The position numbers were made by a program, and so were the translations under genes. Below are positions 12,176 to 24,409 of a stretch of 64,000 bases of DNA, one piece after another (the first letter of the stretch is position 1; each line of letters begins with the position of its first letter). This stretch comes from Salticus scenicus (lineage: Eukaryota > Arthropoda > Arachnida > Araneae > Salticidae). The DNA lies in assembly GCA_963930645.1 (NCBI GenBank), contig CAWVNO010000538.1, forward strand, positions 966,001 through 1,030,000, written 5' to 3'. The notes under the pieces are model-generated. The model was not told where the DNA came from, searched no databases, and saw only the letters and a program-made list of their open reading frames with translations.

Positions 12176-13574
12176 GGTTTGTCATAACAACTTGTTTCAA
12201 GTCTCCAATTTCGGTAGTGATATAAGTTTTAACACGATAGTAATCGGCTTTAATTGAATTTCTCGGAATCGATACGTGTGGTTCGTTTTCGCATAACTTC
12301 AAAACAACTGTACGTGTTAACTCTTAAATTTCCCTGAAGGTTTGTTATAACAACTTGTTTCAAGTCTCCAATTTCCTTCGTGGTATAAATTTTAACACAG
12401 GAGTAATCGGCTTTAATTGAATTTCTCGGAATCGATACGTGCGGTTCGTTTTCGCATAACTTCAAAACCACTGTACGTGTCAACTCTTAAATTTGCCTGC
12501 AGGTTTGTAATAACAACTTGTTTCAAGTCTTCAATTTCGGTCGTGATATAAGTTTTAACACGAGAGTAATCGGCTTTAATTAAATTTGTCAGAATCAGTA
12601 TGTATGGTTTGTTTTCGCGTAACTTCAAAACCACTGTACGTGTTAACTCTAAATTTTGCCTGCAGGTTTGTTATAACAACTTGTTTCAAGTGTCCAATTT
12701 TCTTCGTGATATAAGTTTTAACACGACGGTAATCGACTTTAATTGAATTTGTTAGAATCTGTGTGTGTGGTTCGTTTTCGTATAACTTCAAAACCACTCT
12801 ACGTGTTAACTCTAAATTTTGCCTGCAGGTTTGTTATAACAACTTGTTTCAAGTCTCCAATTTCCTTCGTGATATAAGCTTTAACACGACGGTAATCGGC
12901 TTTAATTGAATTTGTTAGAATCAGTATGTGTGGTTTGTTTTCGCGTAACTTCAAAACCACTGTACGTGTTAACTCTAAAATTTGCCTGCAGGTTTGTTAT
13001 AACAACTTGTTTCAAGTCTCCAATTTCGGTCGTGATATAAGTTTTAACACGAGAATAATCGGCTTTAATTGAATTTCTCGGAATCGATACGTGTGGTTTG
13101 TTTTCGCGTAACTTCAAAATCACTGTACGTGTTAACTCTAAATTTTGCCTGCAGGTGTGTTATAACAACTTGTTTCAAGTCTCCAATTTCGGTCGTGATA
13201 TAAGTTTTAACACGACGGTAATCGGCGTTAATTGAATTTGTTAGAATTTGTGTGTGTGGTTCGTTTTCGCATAACTTCAAAACAACTCTACGTGTTAACT
13301 CTAAATTTTGCCTGTAGGTTCGTCATAACAACTTGTTTCAAGTCTCCAATTTCTGTCGTGATATAAGATTTAACACGAGAGTAATCGGCTTTAATTGAAT
13401 TTGTTAGAATCTGTGTGTGTGGTTCGTTTTCGCATAACTTCAAAACAACTGTACGTGTTAACTCTTAATTTTGCCTGCAGGTTTGTCATAACAACTTGTT
13501 TCAAGTCTCCAATTTCGGTAGTGATATAAGTTTTAACACGATAGTAATCGGCTTTAATTGAATTTCTCGGAATC

Positions 13575-16500
13575 GATACGTGTGGTTCGTTTTCGCATAA
13601 CTTCAAAACAACTGTACGTGTTAACTCTTAAATTTCCCTGAAGGTTTGTTATAACAACTTGTTTCAAGTCTCCAATTTCCTTCGTGGTATAAATTTTAAC
13701 ACAGGAGTAATCGGCTTTAATTGAATTTTATAGGAATCGATACATGTGATTCGTTTTCGCATAACTTCAAAACCACTGTACTTGTTAACTCTAAATTTTG
13801 CCTGCAGGTTTGTTATAACAACTTGTTTCAAGTCTCCAATTTCGGTCGTGATATAAGTTTTAACACGAGAGTAATCGGCTTTAATTGAATTTCTCGGAAT
13901 CGATACGTGCGGTTCGTTTTCGCATAACTTCAAAACCACTGTACGTGTCAACTCTTAAATTTGCCTGCAGGTTTGTAATAACAACTTGTTTCAAGTCTTC
14001 AATTTCGGTCGTGATATAAGTTTTAACACGAGAGTAATCGGCTTTAATTAAATTTGTCAGAATCAGTATGTGTGGTTTGTTTTCGCGTAACTTCAAAACC
14101 ACTGTACGTTTTAACTCTAAATTTTGCCTGCAGGTTTGTTATAACAACTTGTTTCAAGTGTCCAATTTTCTTCGTGATATAAGTTTTAACACGACGGTAA
14201 TCGGCTTTAATTGAATTTGTTAGAATCTGTGTGTGTGGTTCTTTTTCGCATAACTTCAAAACCACTCTACGTGTTAACTCTAAATTTTGCCTGCAGGTTT
14301 GTTATAACAACTTGTTTCAAGTCTCCAATTTCCTTCGTGATATAAGCTTTAACACGACGGTAATTGGCTTTAATTGAATTTGTTAGAATCAGTATGTGTG
14401 GTTTGTTTTCGCGTAACTTCAAAACCACTGTACGTGTTAACTCTAAAATTTGCCTGCAGGTTTGTTATAACAACTTGTTTCAAGTCTCCAATTTCGGTCG
14501 TGATATAAGTTTTAACACGAGAGTAATCGGCTTTAATTGAATTTCTCGGAATCGATACGTGTGGTTCGTTTTCGCATAACTTCAAAACCACTGTACGTGT
14601 CAACTCTTAAATTTCCCTGCAGGTTTGTAATAACAACTTGTTTCAAGTCTTCAATTTCGGTCGTGATATAAGTTTTAACACGAGAGTAATCGGCTTTAAT
14701 TGAATTTGTCAGAATCAGTATGTGTGGTTTGTTTTCGCGTAACTTCAAAACCACTGTACGTGTTAACTCTAAATTTTGCCTGCAGGTTTGTTATAACAAC
14801 TTGTTTCAAGTCTCCAATTTCCTTTGTGATATAAATTTTAACACGGGAGTAATCGGCTTTAATTGAATTTTATAGGAATGGATACATGTGATTCGTTTTC
14901 GCATAACTTCAAAACCACTGTACTTGTTAACTCTAAAATTTGCCTGCAGGTTTGTTATAACAACTTGTTTCAAGTCTCCAATTTCGGTCGTGATATATGT
15001 TTTAACACGAGAGTAATCGGCTTTAACTGAATTTCTCGGAATCGATACGTGTGGATTGTTTTCGCCTAACTTCAAATCCACTGTACGTGTTAACTCTAAA
15101 TTTTGCCTGCAGGTTTGTTATAACAACTTGTTTCAAGTCTCCAATTTCGGTCGTGATATAAGTTTTAACACGACGGTAATCGGCTTTAATTGAATTTGTT
15201 AGAATCTGTGTGTGTGGTTCGTTTTCGCATAACTTCAAAACAACTGTACGTGTTAACTATAAATTTTGCCTGCAGGTTTGTTATAACAACTTGTTTCAAG
15301 TCTCCAATTTCGGTCGTGATATAAGTTTTAATACGAGAGTAATCGGCTTTAAATGAATTTCTCGGAATCGATACGTGTGGTTTGTTTTCGCGTAACTTCA
15401 AAACCACTGTACGTGTTAACTCTAAATTTTGCCTACAGGTTTGTTATAACAACTTGTTTCAAGTCTCCAATTTCGGTCGTGATATAAGTTTTAACACGAG
15501 AGTAATCGGCTTTAATTGAATTTCTCGGAATCGATACGTGTGGTTCGTTTCCGCATAACTTCAAAACCACTGTACGTGTCAACTCTTAAATTTGCCTGCA
15601 GGTTTGTAATAACAACTTGTTTCAAGTCTTCAATTTCGGTCGTGATATAAGTTTTAACACGAGAGTAATCGGCTTTAATTGAATTTGTCAGAATCAATAT
15701 GTGTGGTTTGTTTTCGCGTAACTTCAAAACCACTGTACGTGTTAACGCTAAATTTTGCCTGCAGGTTTGTTATAACAACTTGTTTCAAGTCTCCAATTTC
15801 GGTCGTGATAAAAGTTTTAACACGAGAATAATCGGCTTTAATTGAATTTCTCGGAATCGATACGTGTGGTTTGTTTTCGCGTAACTTCAAAACCACTGTA
15901 CGTGTTAACTCTAAATTTTGCCTGCAGGTGTGTTATAACAACTTGTTTCAAGTCTCCAATTTCGGTCGTGATATAAGTTTTAACACGACGGTAATCGGCT
16001 TTAATTGAATTTGTTAGAATCTGTGTGTGTGGTTCGTTTTCGCATAACTTCAAAACAACTCTACGTGTTAACTCTAAATTTTGCCTGCAGGTTTGTTATA
16101 ACAACTTGTCTCAAGTCTCTAATTTCGGTCGTGAAATAAGTTTTAACACGAGAGTAATCGGCTTTAATTGAATTTCTCGGAATCGATACGTGTGGTTTGT
16201 TTTCACGTAACTTCGAAACCACTGTACGTGTTAACTCTAAATTTTGCCTGCAGGTTTGTTATAACAACTTGTTTCAAGTCTTCAATTTCGGTCGTGATAT
16301 AAGTTTTAACACGAGAGTAATCGGCTTTAATTGAATTTCTCGGAATTGATACGTGTGGTTCGTTTTCGCATAACTTCAAAACCACTCTATGTGTTAACTC
16401 TTAATTTTGCCTGCAGGTTCGTCATAACAACTTGTTTCAAGTCTCCAGTTTCTGTCGTGATATAAGTTTTAACACGAGAGTAATCGGCTTTAATTGAATT

Positions 16501-16999
16501 TGTTAGAATCTGTGTGTGTGGTTCGTTTTCGCATAACTTCAAAACAACTGTACGTGTTAACTCTTAATTTTGCCTGCAGGTTTGTCATAACAACTTGTTT
16601 CAAGTCTCCAATTTCGGTAGTGATATAAGTTTTAACACGATAGTAATCGGCTTTAATTGAATTTCTCGGAATCGATACGTGTGGTTCGTTTTCGCATAAC
16701 TTCAAAACAACTGTACGTGTTACCTCTTAAATTTGCCTGAAGGTTTGTTATAACAACTTGTTTCAAGTCTCCAATTTCCTTCGTGATATAAATTTTAACA
16801 CAGGAGTAATCGGCATTAATTGAATTTCTCGGAATCGATACGTGTGGTTCGTTTTCGCATAACTTCAAAACCACTCTATGTGTTAACTCTTAATTTTGCC
16901 TGCAGGTTCGTCATAACAACTTGTTTCAAGTCTTCAATTTCGGTCGTGATATAAGTTTTAACACGAGAGTAATCGGCTTTAATTAAATTTGTCAGAATC
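13575..16999. repeat. HOR block B, unit 1 (21-mer, 3,425 bp)
   Basis: Monomers at 13,664, 14,370, 14,533 and 14,806 recur exactly 3,425 bp later (21x163 plus two 164-bp variants near 13.73 and 14.87 kb). Distinctive markers are CCTTTGTGATATAAATT near 14,820, GATATATGTTTTAAC near 14,996 and GGATTGTTTTCGCC near 15,054. The unit ends at a chimeric monomer near 16,990, where a GTCAG-family start joins a GATACG-family end. Confidence 0.8.
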
Positions 17000-17005
17000 G
17001 ATACG
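16980..17005. other. Chimeric monomer at the B1/B2 joint
   Basis: The segment reads TTTGTCAGAATCGATACGTG. Elsewhere GTCAGAATC is followed by AGTATG (one AATATG near 15,692), and GATACGTG follows CTCGGAATC. I saw this hybrid only here. It marks an unequal-exchange joint that restarted the B unit. Confidence 0.75.
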
Positions 17006-20000
17006 TGTGGTTCGTTTTCGCATAACTTCAAAACAACTGTACGTGTTACCTCTTAAATTTCCCTGAAGGTTTGTTATAATAACTTGTTTCAAGTCTCCAA
17101 TTTCCTTCGTGGTATAAATTTTAACACAGGAGTAATCGGCTTTAATTGAATTTTATAGGAATCGATACATGTGATTCGTTTTCGCATAACTTCAAAACCA
17201 CTGTACTTGTTAACTCTAAATTTTGCCTGCAGGTTTGTTATGACAACTTGTTTCAAGTCTCCAATTTCGGTCGTGATATAAGTTTTAACACGAGAGTAAT
17301 CGGCTTTAATTGAATTTCTCGGAATCGATACGTGTGGTTCGTTTTCGCATAACTTCAAAACCACTGTACGTGTCAACTCTTAAATTTGCCTGCAGGTTTG
17401 TAATAACAACTTGTTTCAAGTCTTCAATTTCGGTCGTGATATAAGTTTTAACACGAGAGTAATCGGCTTTAATTAAATTTGTCAGAATCAGTATGTGTGG
17501 TTTGTTTTCGCCTAACTTCAAAACCACTGTACGTGTTAACTCTAAATTTTGCCTGCAGGTTTGTTATAACAACTTGTTTCAAGTGTCCAATTTTCTTCGT
17601 GATATAAGTTTTAACACGACGGTAATCGGCTTTAATTGAATTTGTTAGAATCTGTGTGTGTGGTTCTCTTTCGCATAACTTCAAAACCACTCTACGTGTT
17701 AACTCTAAATTTTGCCTGCAGGTTTGTTATAACAACTTGTTTCAAGTCTCCAATTTCCTTCGTGATATAAGCTTTAACACGACGGTAATTGGCTTTAATT
17801 GAATTTGTTAGAATCAGTATGTGTGGTTTGTTTTCGCGTAACTTCAAAACCACTGTACGTGTTAACTCTAAAATTTGCCTGCAGGTTTGTTATAACAACT
17901 TGTTTCAAGTCTCCAATTTCGGTCGTGATATAAGTTTTAACACGAGAGTAATCGGCTTTAATTGAATTTCTCGGAATCGATACGTGTGGTTCGTTTTCGC
18001 ATAACTTCAAAACCACTGTACGTGTCAACTCTTAAATTTCCCTGCAGGTTTGTAATAACAACTTGTTTCAAGTCTTCAATTTCGGTCGTGATATAAGTTT
18101 TAACACGAGAGTAATCGGCTTTAATTGAATATGTCAGAATCAGTATGTGTGGTTTGTTTTCGCGTAACTTCAAAACCACTGTACGTGTTAACTCTAAATT
18201 TTGCCTGCAGGTTTGTTATAACAACTTGTTTCAAGTCTCCAATTTCCTTTGTGATATAAATTTTAACACGGGAGTAATCGGCTTTAATTGAATTTTATAG
18301 GAATGGATACATGTGATTCGTTTTCGCATAACTTTAAAACCACTGTACTTGTTAACTCTAAAATTTGCCTGCAGGTTTGTTATAACAACTTGTTTCAAGT
18401 CTCCAATTTCGGTCGTGATATATGTTTTAACACGAGAGTAATCGGCTTTAATTGAATTTGTTAGAATCAGTATGTGTGGTTTGTTTTCGCGTAACTTCAA
18501 AACCACTGTACGTGTTAACTCTAAATTATGCCTGCAGGTTTGTTATAACAACTTGTTTCAAGTCTCCAATTTCGGTCGTGATATAAGTTTTAACACGACG
18601 GTAATCGGCTTTAATTGAATTTGTTAGAATCTGTGTGTGTGGTTCGTTTTCGCATAACTTCAAAACAACTGTACGTGTTAACTATAAATTTTGCCTGCAG
18701 GTTTGTTATAACAACTTGTTTCAAGTCTCCAATTTCGGTCGTGATATAAGTTTTAACACGAGAGTAATCGGCTTTAAATGAATTTCTCGGAATCGATACG
18801 TGTGGTTTGTTTTCGCGTAACTTCAAAACCACTGTACGTGTTAACTCTAAATTTTGCCTGCAGGTTTGTTATAACAACTTGTTTCAAGTCTCCAATTTCG
18901 GTCGTGATATAAGTTTTAACACGAGAGTAATCGGCTTTAATTGAATTTCTCGGAATCGATACGTGTGGTTCGTTTTCGCATAACTTCAAAACCACTGTAC
19001 GTGTCAACTCTTAAATTTGCCTGCAGGTTTGTAATAACAACTTGTTTCAAGTCTTCAATTTCGGTCGTGATATAAGTTTTAACACGAGAGTAATCGGCTT
19101 TAATTGAATTTGTCAGAATCAGTATGTGTGGTTTGTTTTCGCGTAACTTCAAAACCACTGTACGTGTTAACGCTAAATTTTGCCTGCAGGTTTGTTATAA
19201 CAACTTGTTTCAAGTCTCCAATTTCGGTCGTGATAAAAGTTTTAACACGAGAATAATCGGCTTTATTTGAATTTCTCGGAATCGATACGTGTGGTTTGTT
19301 TTCGCGTAACTTCAAAACCACTGTACGTGTTAACTCTAAAATTTGCCTGCAGGTGTGTTATAACAACTTGTTTCAAGTCTCCAATTTCGGTCGTGATATA
19401 AGTTTTAACACGACGGTAATCGGCTTTAATTGAATTTGTTAGAATCTGTGTGTGTGGTTCGTTTTCGCATAACTTCAAAACAACTCTACGTGTTAACTCT
19501 AAATTTTGCCTGCAGGTTTGTTATAACAACTTGTCTCAAGTCTCTAATTTCGGTCGTGAAATAAGTTTTAACACGAGAGTAATCGTCTTTAATTGAATTT
19601 GTTAGAATCTGTGTGTGTGGTTCGTTTTCGCATAACTTCAAAACCACTCTAAGTGTTAACTCTAAATTTTGCCTGCAGGTTTGTTATAACAACTTGTTTC
19701 AAGTCTCCAATTTCGGTCGTGATATAAGTTTTAACACGAGAGTAATCGGCTTTAATTGAATTTCTCGGAATCGATACGTGTGGTTTGTTTTCACGTAACT
19801 TCGAAACCACTGTACGTGTTAACTCTAAATTTTGCCTGCAGGTTTGTTATAACAACTTGTTTCAAGTCTTCAATTTCGGTCGTGATATAAGTTTTAACAC
19901 GAGAGTAATCGGCTTTAATTGAATTTCTCGGAATTGATACGTGTGGTTCGTTTTCGCATAACTTCAAAACCACTCTATGTGTTAACTCTTAATTTTGCCT

Positions 20001-20331
20001 GCAGGTTCGTCATAACAACTTGTTTCAAGTCTCCAATTTCTGTCGTGATATAAGTTTTAACACGAGAGTAATCGGCTTTAATTGAATTTGTTAGAATCTG
20101 TGTGTGTGGTTCGTTTTCGCATAACTTCAAAACAACTGTACGTGTTAACTCTTAATTTTGCCTGCAGGTTTGTCATAACAACTTGTTTCAAGTCTCCAAT
20201 TTCGGTAGTGATATAAGTTTTAACACGATAGTAATCGGCTTTAATTGAATTTCTCGGAATCGATACGTGTGGTTCGTTTTCGCATAACTTCAAAACAACT
20301 GTACGTGTTACCTCTTAAATTTGCCTGAAGG
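17000..20331. repeat. HOR block B, unit 2, with one extra monomer
   Basis: Matches B unit 1 at 3,425 bp up to about 19,570 and at 3,588 bp (one monomer more) afterwards. The 164-bp monomers are near 17.15 and 18.29 kb. Between about 18.4 and 18.5 kb the unit lacks the GGATTGTTTTCGCC variant found in unit 1, so local exchange has changed some monomers. The unit passes into block C without a gap. Confidence 0.78.
19584..19746. repeat. Extra monomer specific to B unit 2
   Basis: One additional monomer, with ATCGTCTTTAATTG near 19,583 and CTCTAAGTGTTAAC near 19,650, sits between segments that are adjacent in B unit 1 near 16,150. It raises the unit-to-unit spacing from 3,425 to 3,588 bp. Confidence 0.7.
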
Positions 20332-23300
20332 TTTGTTATAACAACTTGTTTCAAGTCTCCAATTTCCTTCGTGATATAAATTTTAACACAGGAGTAATCG
20401 GCTTTAATTGAATTTCTCGGAATCGATACGTGTGGTTCGTTTTCGCATAACTTCAAAACCACTCTATGTGTTAACTCTTAATTTTGCCTGCAGGTTCGTC
20501 ATAACAACTTGTTTCAAGTCTTCAATTTCGGTCGTGATATAAGTTTTAACACGAGAGTAATCGGCTTTAATTAAATTTGTCAGAATCAGTATGTGTGGTT
20601 TGTTTTCGCGTAACTTCAAAACCACTGTACGTGTTAACTCTAAATTTTGCCTGCAGGTTTGTTATAACAACTTGTTTCAAGTGTCCAATTTTCTTCGTGA
20701 TATAAGTTTTAACACGACGGTAATCGACTTTAATTGAATTTGTTAGAATCTGTGTGTGTGGTTCGTTTTCGCATAACTTCAAAACAACTCTACGTGTTAA
20801 CTCTAAATTTTGCCTGCAGGTTTGTTATAACAACTTGTTTCAAGTCTCCAATTTCCTTCGTGATATAAATTTTAACACGGGAGTAATCGGCTTTAATTGA
20901 ATTTTATAGGAATGGATACATGTGATTCGTTTTCGCATAACTTCAAAACCACTGTACGTGTTAACTCTAAATTTTGCCTGCAGGTTTGTTATAACAACTT
21001 GTTTCAAGTCTTCAATTTCGGTCGTGATATAAGTTTTAACACGAGAGTAATCGGCTTTAATTGAATTTCTCGGAATTGATACGTGTGGTTCGTTTTCGCA
21101 TAACTTCAAAACCACTCTATGTGTTAACTCTTAATTTTGCCTGCAGGTTCGTCATAACAACTTGTTTCTAGTCTCCAATTTCTGTCGTGATATAAGTTTT
21201 AACACGAGAGTAATCGGCTTTAATTGAATTAGTTAGAATCTGTGTGTGTGGTTCGTTTTCGCATAACTTCAAAACAACTGTACGTGTTAACTCTTAATTT
21301 TGCCTGCAGGTTTGTCATAACAACTTGTTTCAAGTCTCCAATTTCGGTAGTGATATAAGTTTTAACACGATAGTAATCGGCTTTAATTAAATTTCTCGGA
21401 ATCGATACGTGTGGTTCGTTTTCGCATAACTTCAAAACAACTGTACGTGTTAACTCTTAAATTTGCCTGAAGGTTTGTTATAACAACTTGTTTCAAGTCT
21501 CCAATTTCCTTCGTGATATAAATTTTAACACAGGAGTAATCGGCTTTAATTGAATTTTATAGGAATCGATACATTTGATTCGTTTTCGCATAACTTCAAA
21601 ACCACTGTACTTGTTAACTCTAAATTTTGCCTGCAGGTTTGTTATAACAACTTGTTTCAAGTCTCCAATTTCGGTCGTGATATAAGTTTTAACACGAGAG
21701 TAATCGGCTTTAATTAAATTTGTCAGAATCAGTATGTATGGTTTGTTTTCGCGTAACTTCAAAACCACTGTACGTGTTAACTCTAAATTTTGCCTGCAGG
21801 TTTGTTATAACAACTTGTTTCAAATGTCCAATTTTCTTCGTGATATAAGTTTTAACACGACGGTAATCGGCTTTAATTGAATTTGTTAGAATCTGTGTGT
21901 GTGGTTCGTTTTCGCATAACTTCAAAACCACTCTACGTGTTAACTCTAAATTTTGCCTGCAGGTTTGTTATAACAACTTGTTTCAAGTCTCCAATTTCCT
22001 TCGTGATATAAGCTTTAACACGACGGTAATCGGCTTTAATTGAATTTGTTAGAATCAGTATGTGTGGTTTGTTTTCGCGTAACTTCAAAACCACTGTACG
22101 TGTTAACTCTAAAATTTGCCTGCAGGTTTGTTATAACAACTTGTTTCAAGTCTCCAATTTCGGTCGTGATATAAGTTTTAACACGAGAATAATCGGCTTT
22201 AATTGAATTTCTCGGAATCGATACGTGTGGTTTGTTTTCGCGTAACTTCAAAACCACTGTACGTGTTAACTCTAAATTTTGCCTGCAGGTGTGTTATAAC
22301 AACTTGTTTCAAGTCTCCAATTTCGGTCGTGATATAAGTTTTAACACGACGGTAATCGGCGTTAATTGAATTTGTTAGAATCTGTGTGTGTGGTTCGTTT
22401 TCGCATAACTTCAAAACAACTCTACGTGTTAACTCTAAATTTTGCCTGCAGGTTTGTTATAACAACTTGTCTCAAGTCTCTAATTTCGGTTGTGAAATAA
22501 GTTTTAACACGAGAGTAATCGGCTTTAAATGAATTTGTTAGAATCTCTGTGTGTGGTTCGTTTTCGCATAACTTCAAAACAACTGTACGTGTTAACTATA
22601 AATTTTGTCTGCATGTTTGTTATAACAACTTGTTTCAAGTCTCCAATTTCGGTCGTGATATAAGTTTTAACACGAGAGTAATCGGCTTTAATTGAATTTC
22701 TCGGAATCGATACGTGTGGTTTGTTTTCACGTAACTTCGAAACCACTGTACGTGTTAACTCTAAATTTTGCCTGCAGGTTTGTTATAACAACTTGTTTCA
22801 AGTCTTCAATTTCGGTCGTGATATAAGTTTTAACACGAGAGTAATCGGCTTTAATTGAATTTCTCGGAATTGATACGTGTGGTTCGTTTTCGCATAACTT
22901 CAAAACCACTCTATGTGTTAACTCTTAATTTTGCCTGCAGGTTCGTCATAACAACTTGTTTCAAGTCTCCAATTTCTGTCGTGATATAAGTTTTAACACG
23001 AGAGTAATCGGCTTTAATTGAATTTGTTAGAATCTGTGTGTGTGGTTCGTTTTCGCATAACTTCAAAACAACTGTACGTGTTAACTCTTAATTTTGCCTG
23101 CAGGTTTGTCATAACAACTTGTTTCAAGTCTCCAATTTCGGTAGTGATATAAGTTTTAACACGATAGTAATCGGCTTTAATTGAATTTCTCGGAATCGAT
23201 ACGTGTGGTTCGTTTTCGCATAACTTCAAAACAACTGTACGTGTTAACTCTTAAATTTGCCTGAAGGTTTGTTATAACAACTTGTTTCAAGTCTCCAATT

Positions 23301-24409
23301 TCCTTCGTGGTATAAATTTTAACACAGGAGTAATCGGCTTTAATTGAATTTTATAGGAATCGATACATGTGATTCGTTTTCGCATAACTTCAAAACCACT
23401 GTACTTGTTAACTCTAAATTTTGCCTGCAGGTTTGTTATAACAACTTGTTTCAAGTCTCCAATTTCGGTCGTGATATAAGTTTTAACACGAGAGTAATCG
23501 GCTTTAATTGAATTTCTCGGAATCGATACGTGTGGTTCGTTTTCGCATAACTTCAAAACCACTGTACGTGTCAACTCTTAAATTTGCCTGCAGGTTTGTA
23601 ATAACAACTTGTTTCAAGTCTTCAATTTCGGTCGTGATATAAGTTTTAACACGAGAGTAATCGGCTTTAATTAAATTTGTCAGAATCAGTATGTGTGGTT
23701 TATTTTCGCGTAACTTCAAAACCACTGTACGTGTTAACTCTAAATTTTGCCTGCAGGTTTGTTATAACCACTTGTTTCAAGTGTCCAATTTTCTTTGTGA
23801 TATAAGTTTTAACACGACGGTAATCGGCTTTAATTGAATTTGTTAGAATCTGTGTGTGTGGTTCTTTTTCGCATAACTTCAAAACCACTCTACGTGTTAA
23901 CTCTAAATTTTGCCTGCAGGTTTGTTATAACAACTTGTTTCAAGTCTCCAATTTCCTTCGTGATATAAGCTTTAACACGACGGTAATTGGCTTTAATTGA
24001 ATTTGTTAGAATCAGTATGTGTGGTTTGTTTTCGCGTAACTTCAAAACCACTGTACGTGTTAACTCTAAAATTTGCCTGCAGGTTTGTTATAACAACTTG
24101 TTTCAAGTCTCCAATTTCGGTCGTGATATAAGTTTTAACACGAGAGTAATCGGCTTTAATTGAATTTCTCGGAATCGATACGTGTGGTTCGTTTTCGCAT
24201 AACTTCAAAACCACTGTACGTGTCAACTCTTAAATTTCCCTGCAGGTTTGTAATAACAACTTGTTTCAAGTCTTCAATTTCGGTCGTGATATAAGTTTTA
24301 ACACGAGAGTAATCGGCTTTAATTGAATTTGTCAGAATCAGTATGTGTGGTTTGTTTTCGCGTAACTTCAAAACCACTGTACGTGTTAACTCTAAATTTT
24401 GCCTGCAGG
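20332..24409. repeat. HOR block C, unit 1 (25-mer, 4,078 bp)
   Basis: A 4,078-bp period (25x163 plus three 164-bp variants near 20.90, 21.56 and 23.35 kb) begins near 20,332, where CCTGAAGG on the left differs from CCTGCAGG near 24,409. Markers are TTTCTAGTCTCC near 21,170, GAATTAGTTAG near 21,227, TACATTTGATTCG near 21,570, TTCGGTTGTGAAATAAG near 22,486 and TCTGCATGTTTG near 22,610. Confidence 0.82.

Larger units (their letters stand above)
10851..13574. repeat. HOR block A, unit 4 (shortened and partly converted)
   Basis: The fourth A unit follows the 3,261-bp period from about 11,220 to 13,300 but differs at three places. From about 10,895 to 11,220 it carries B-type monomers, including the rare GTACGTTTTAACTC near 11,172, instead of the expected A monomers. 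A 2-bp deletion lies near 12,171. Near 13,310 two monomers (326 bp) are missing relative to 10,050-10,380. The unit then runs without a sharp edge into block B. The 13,574 end is set by where the B period begins. Confidence 0.75.
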
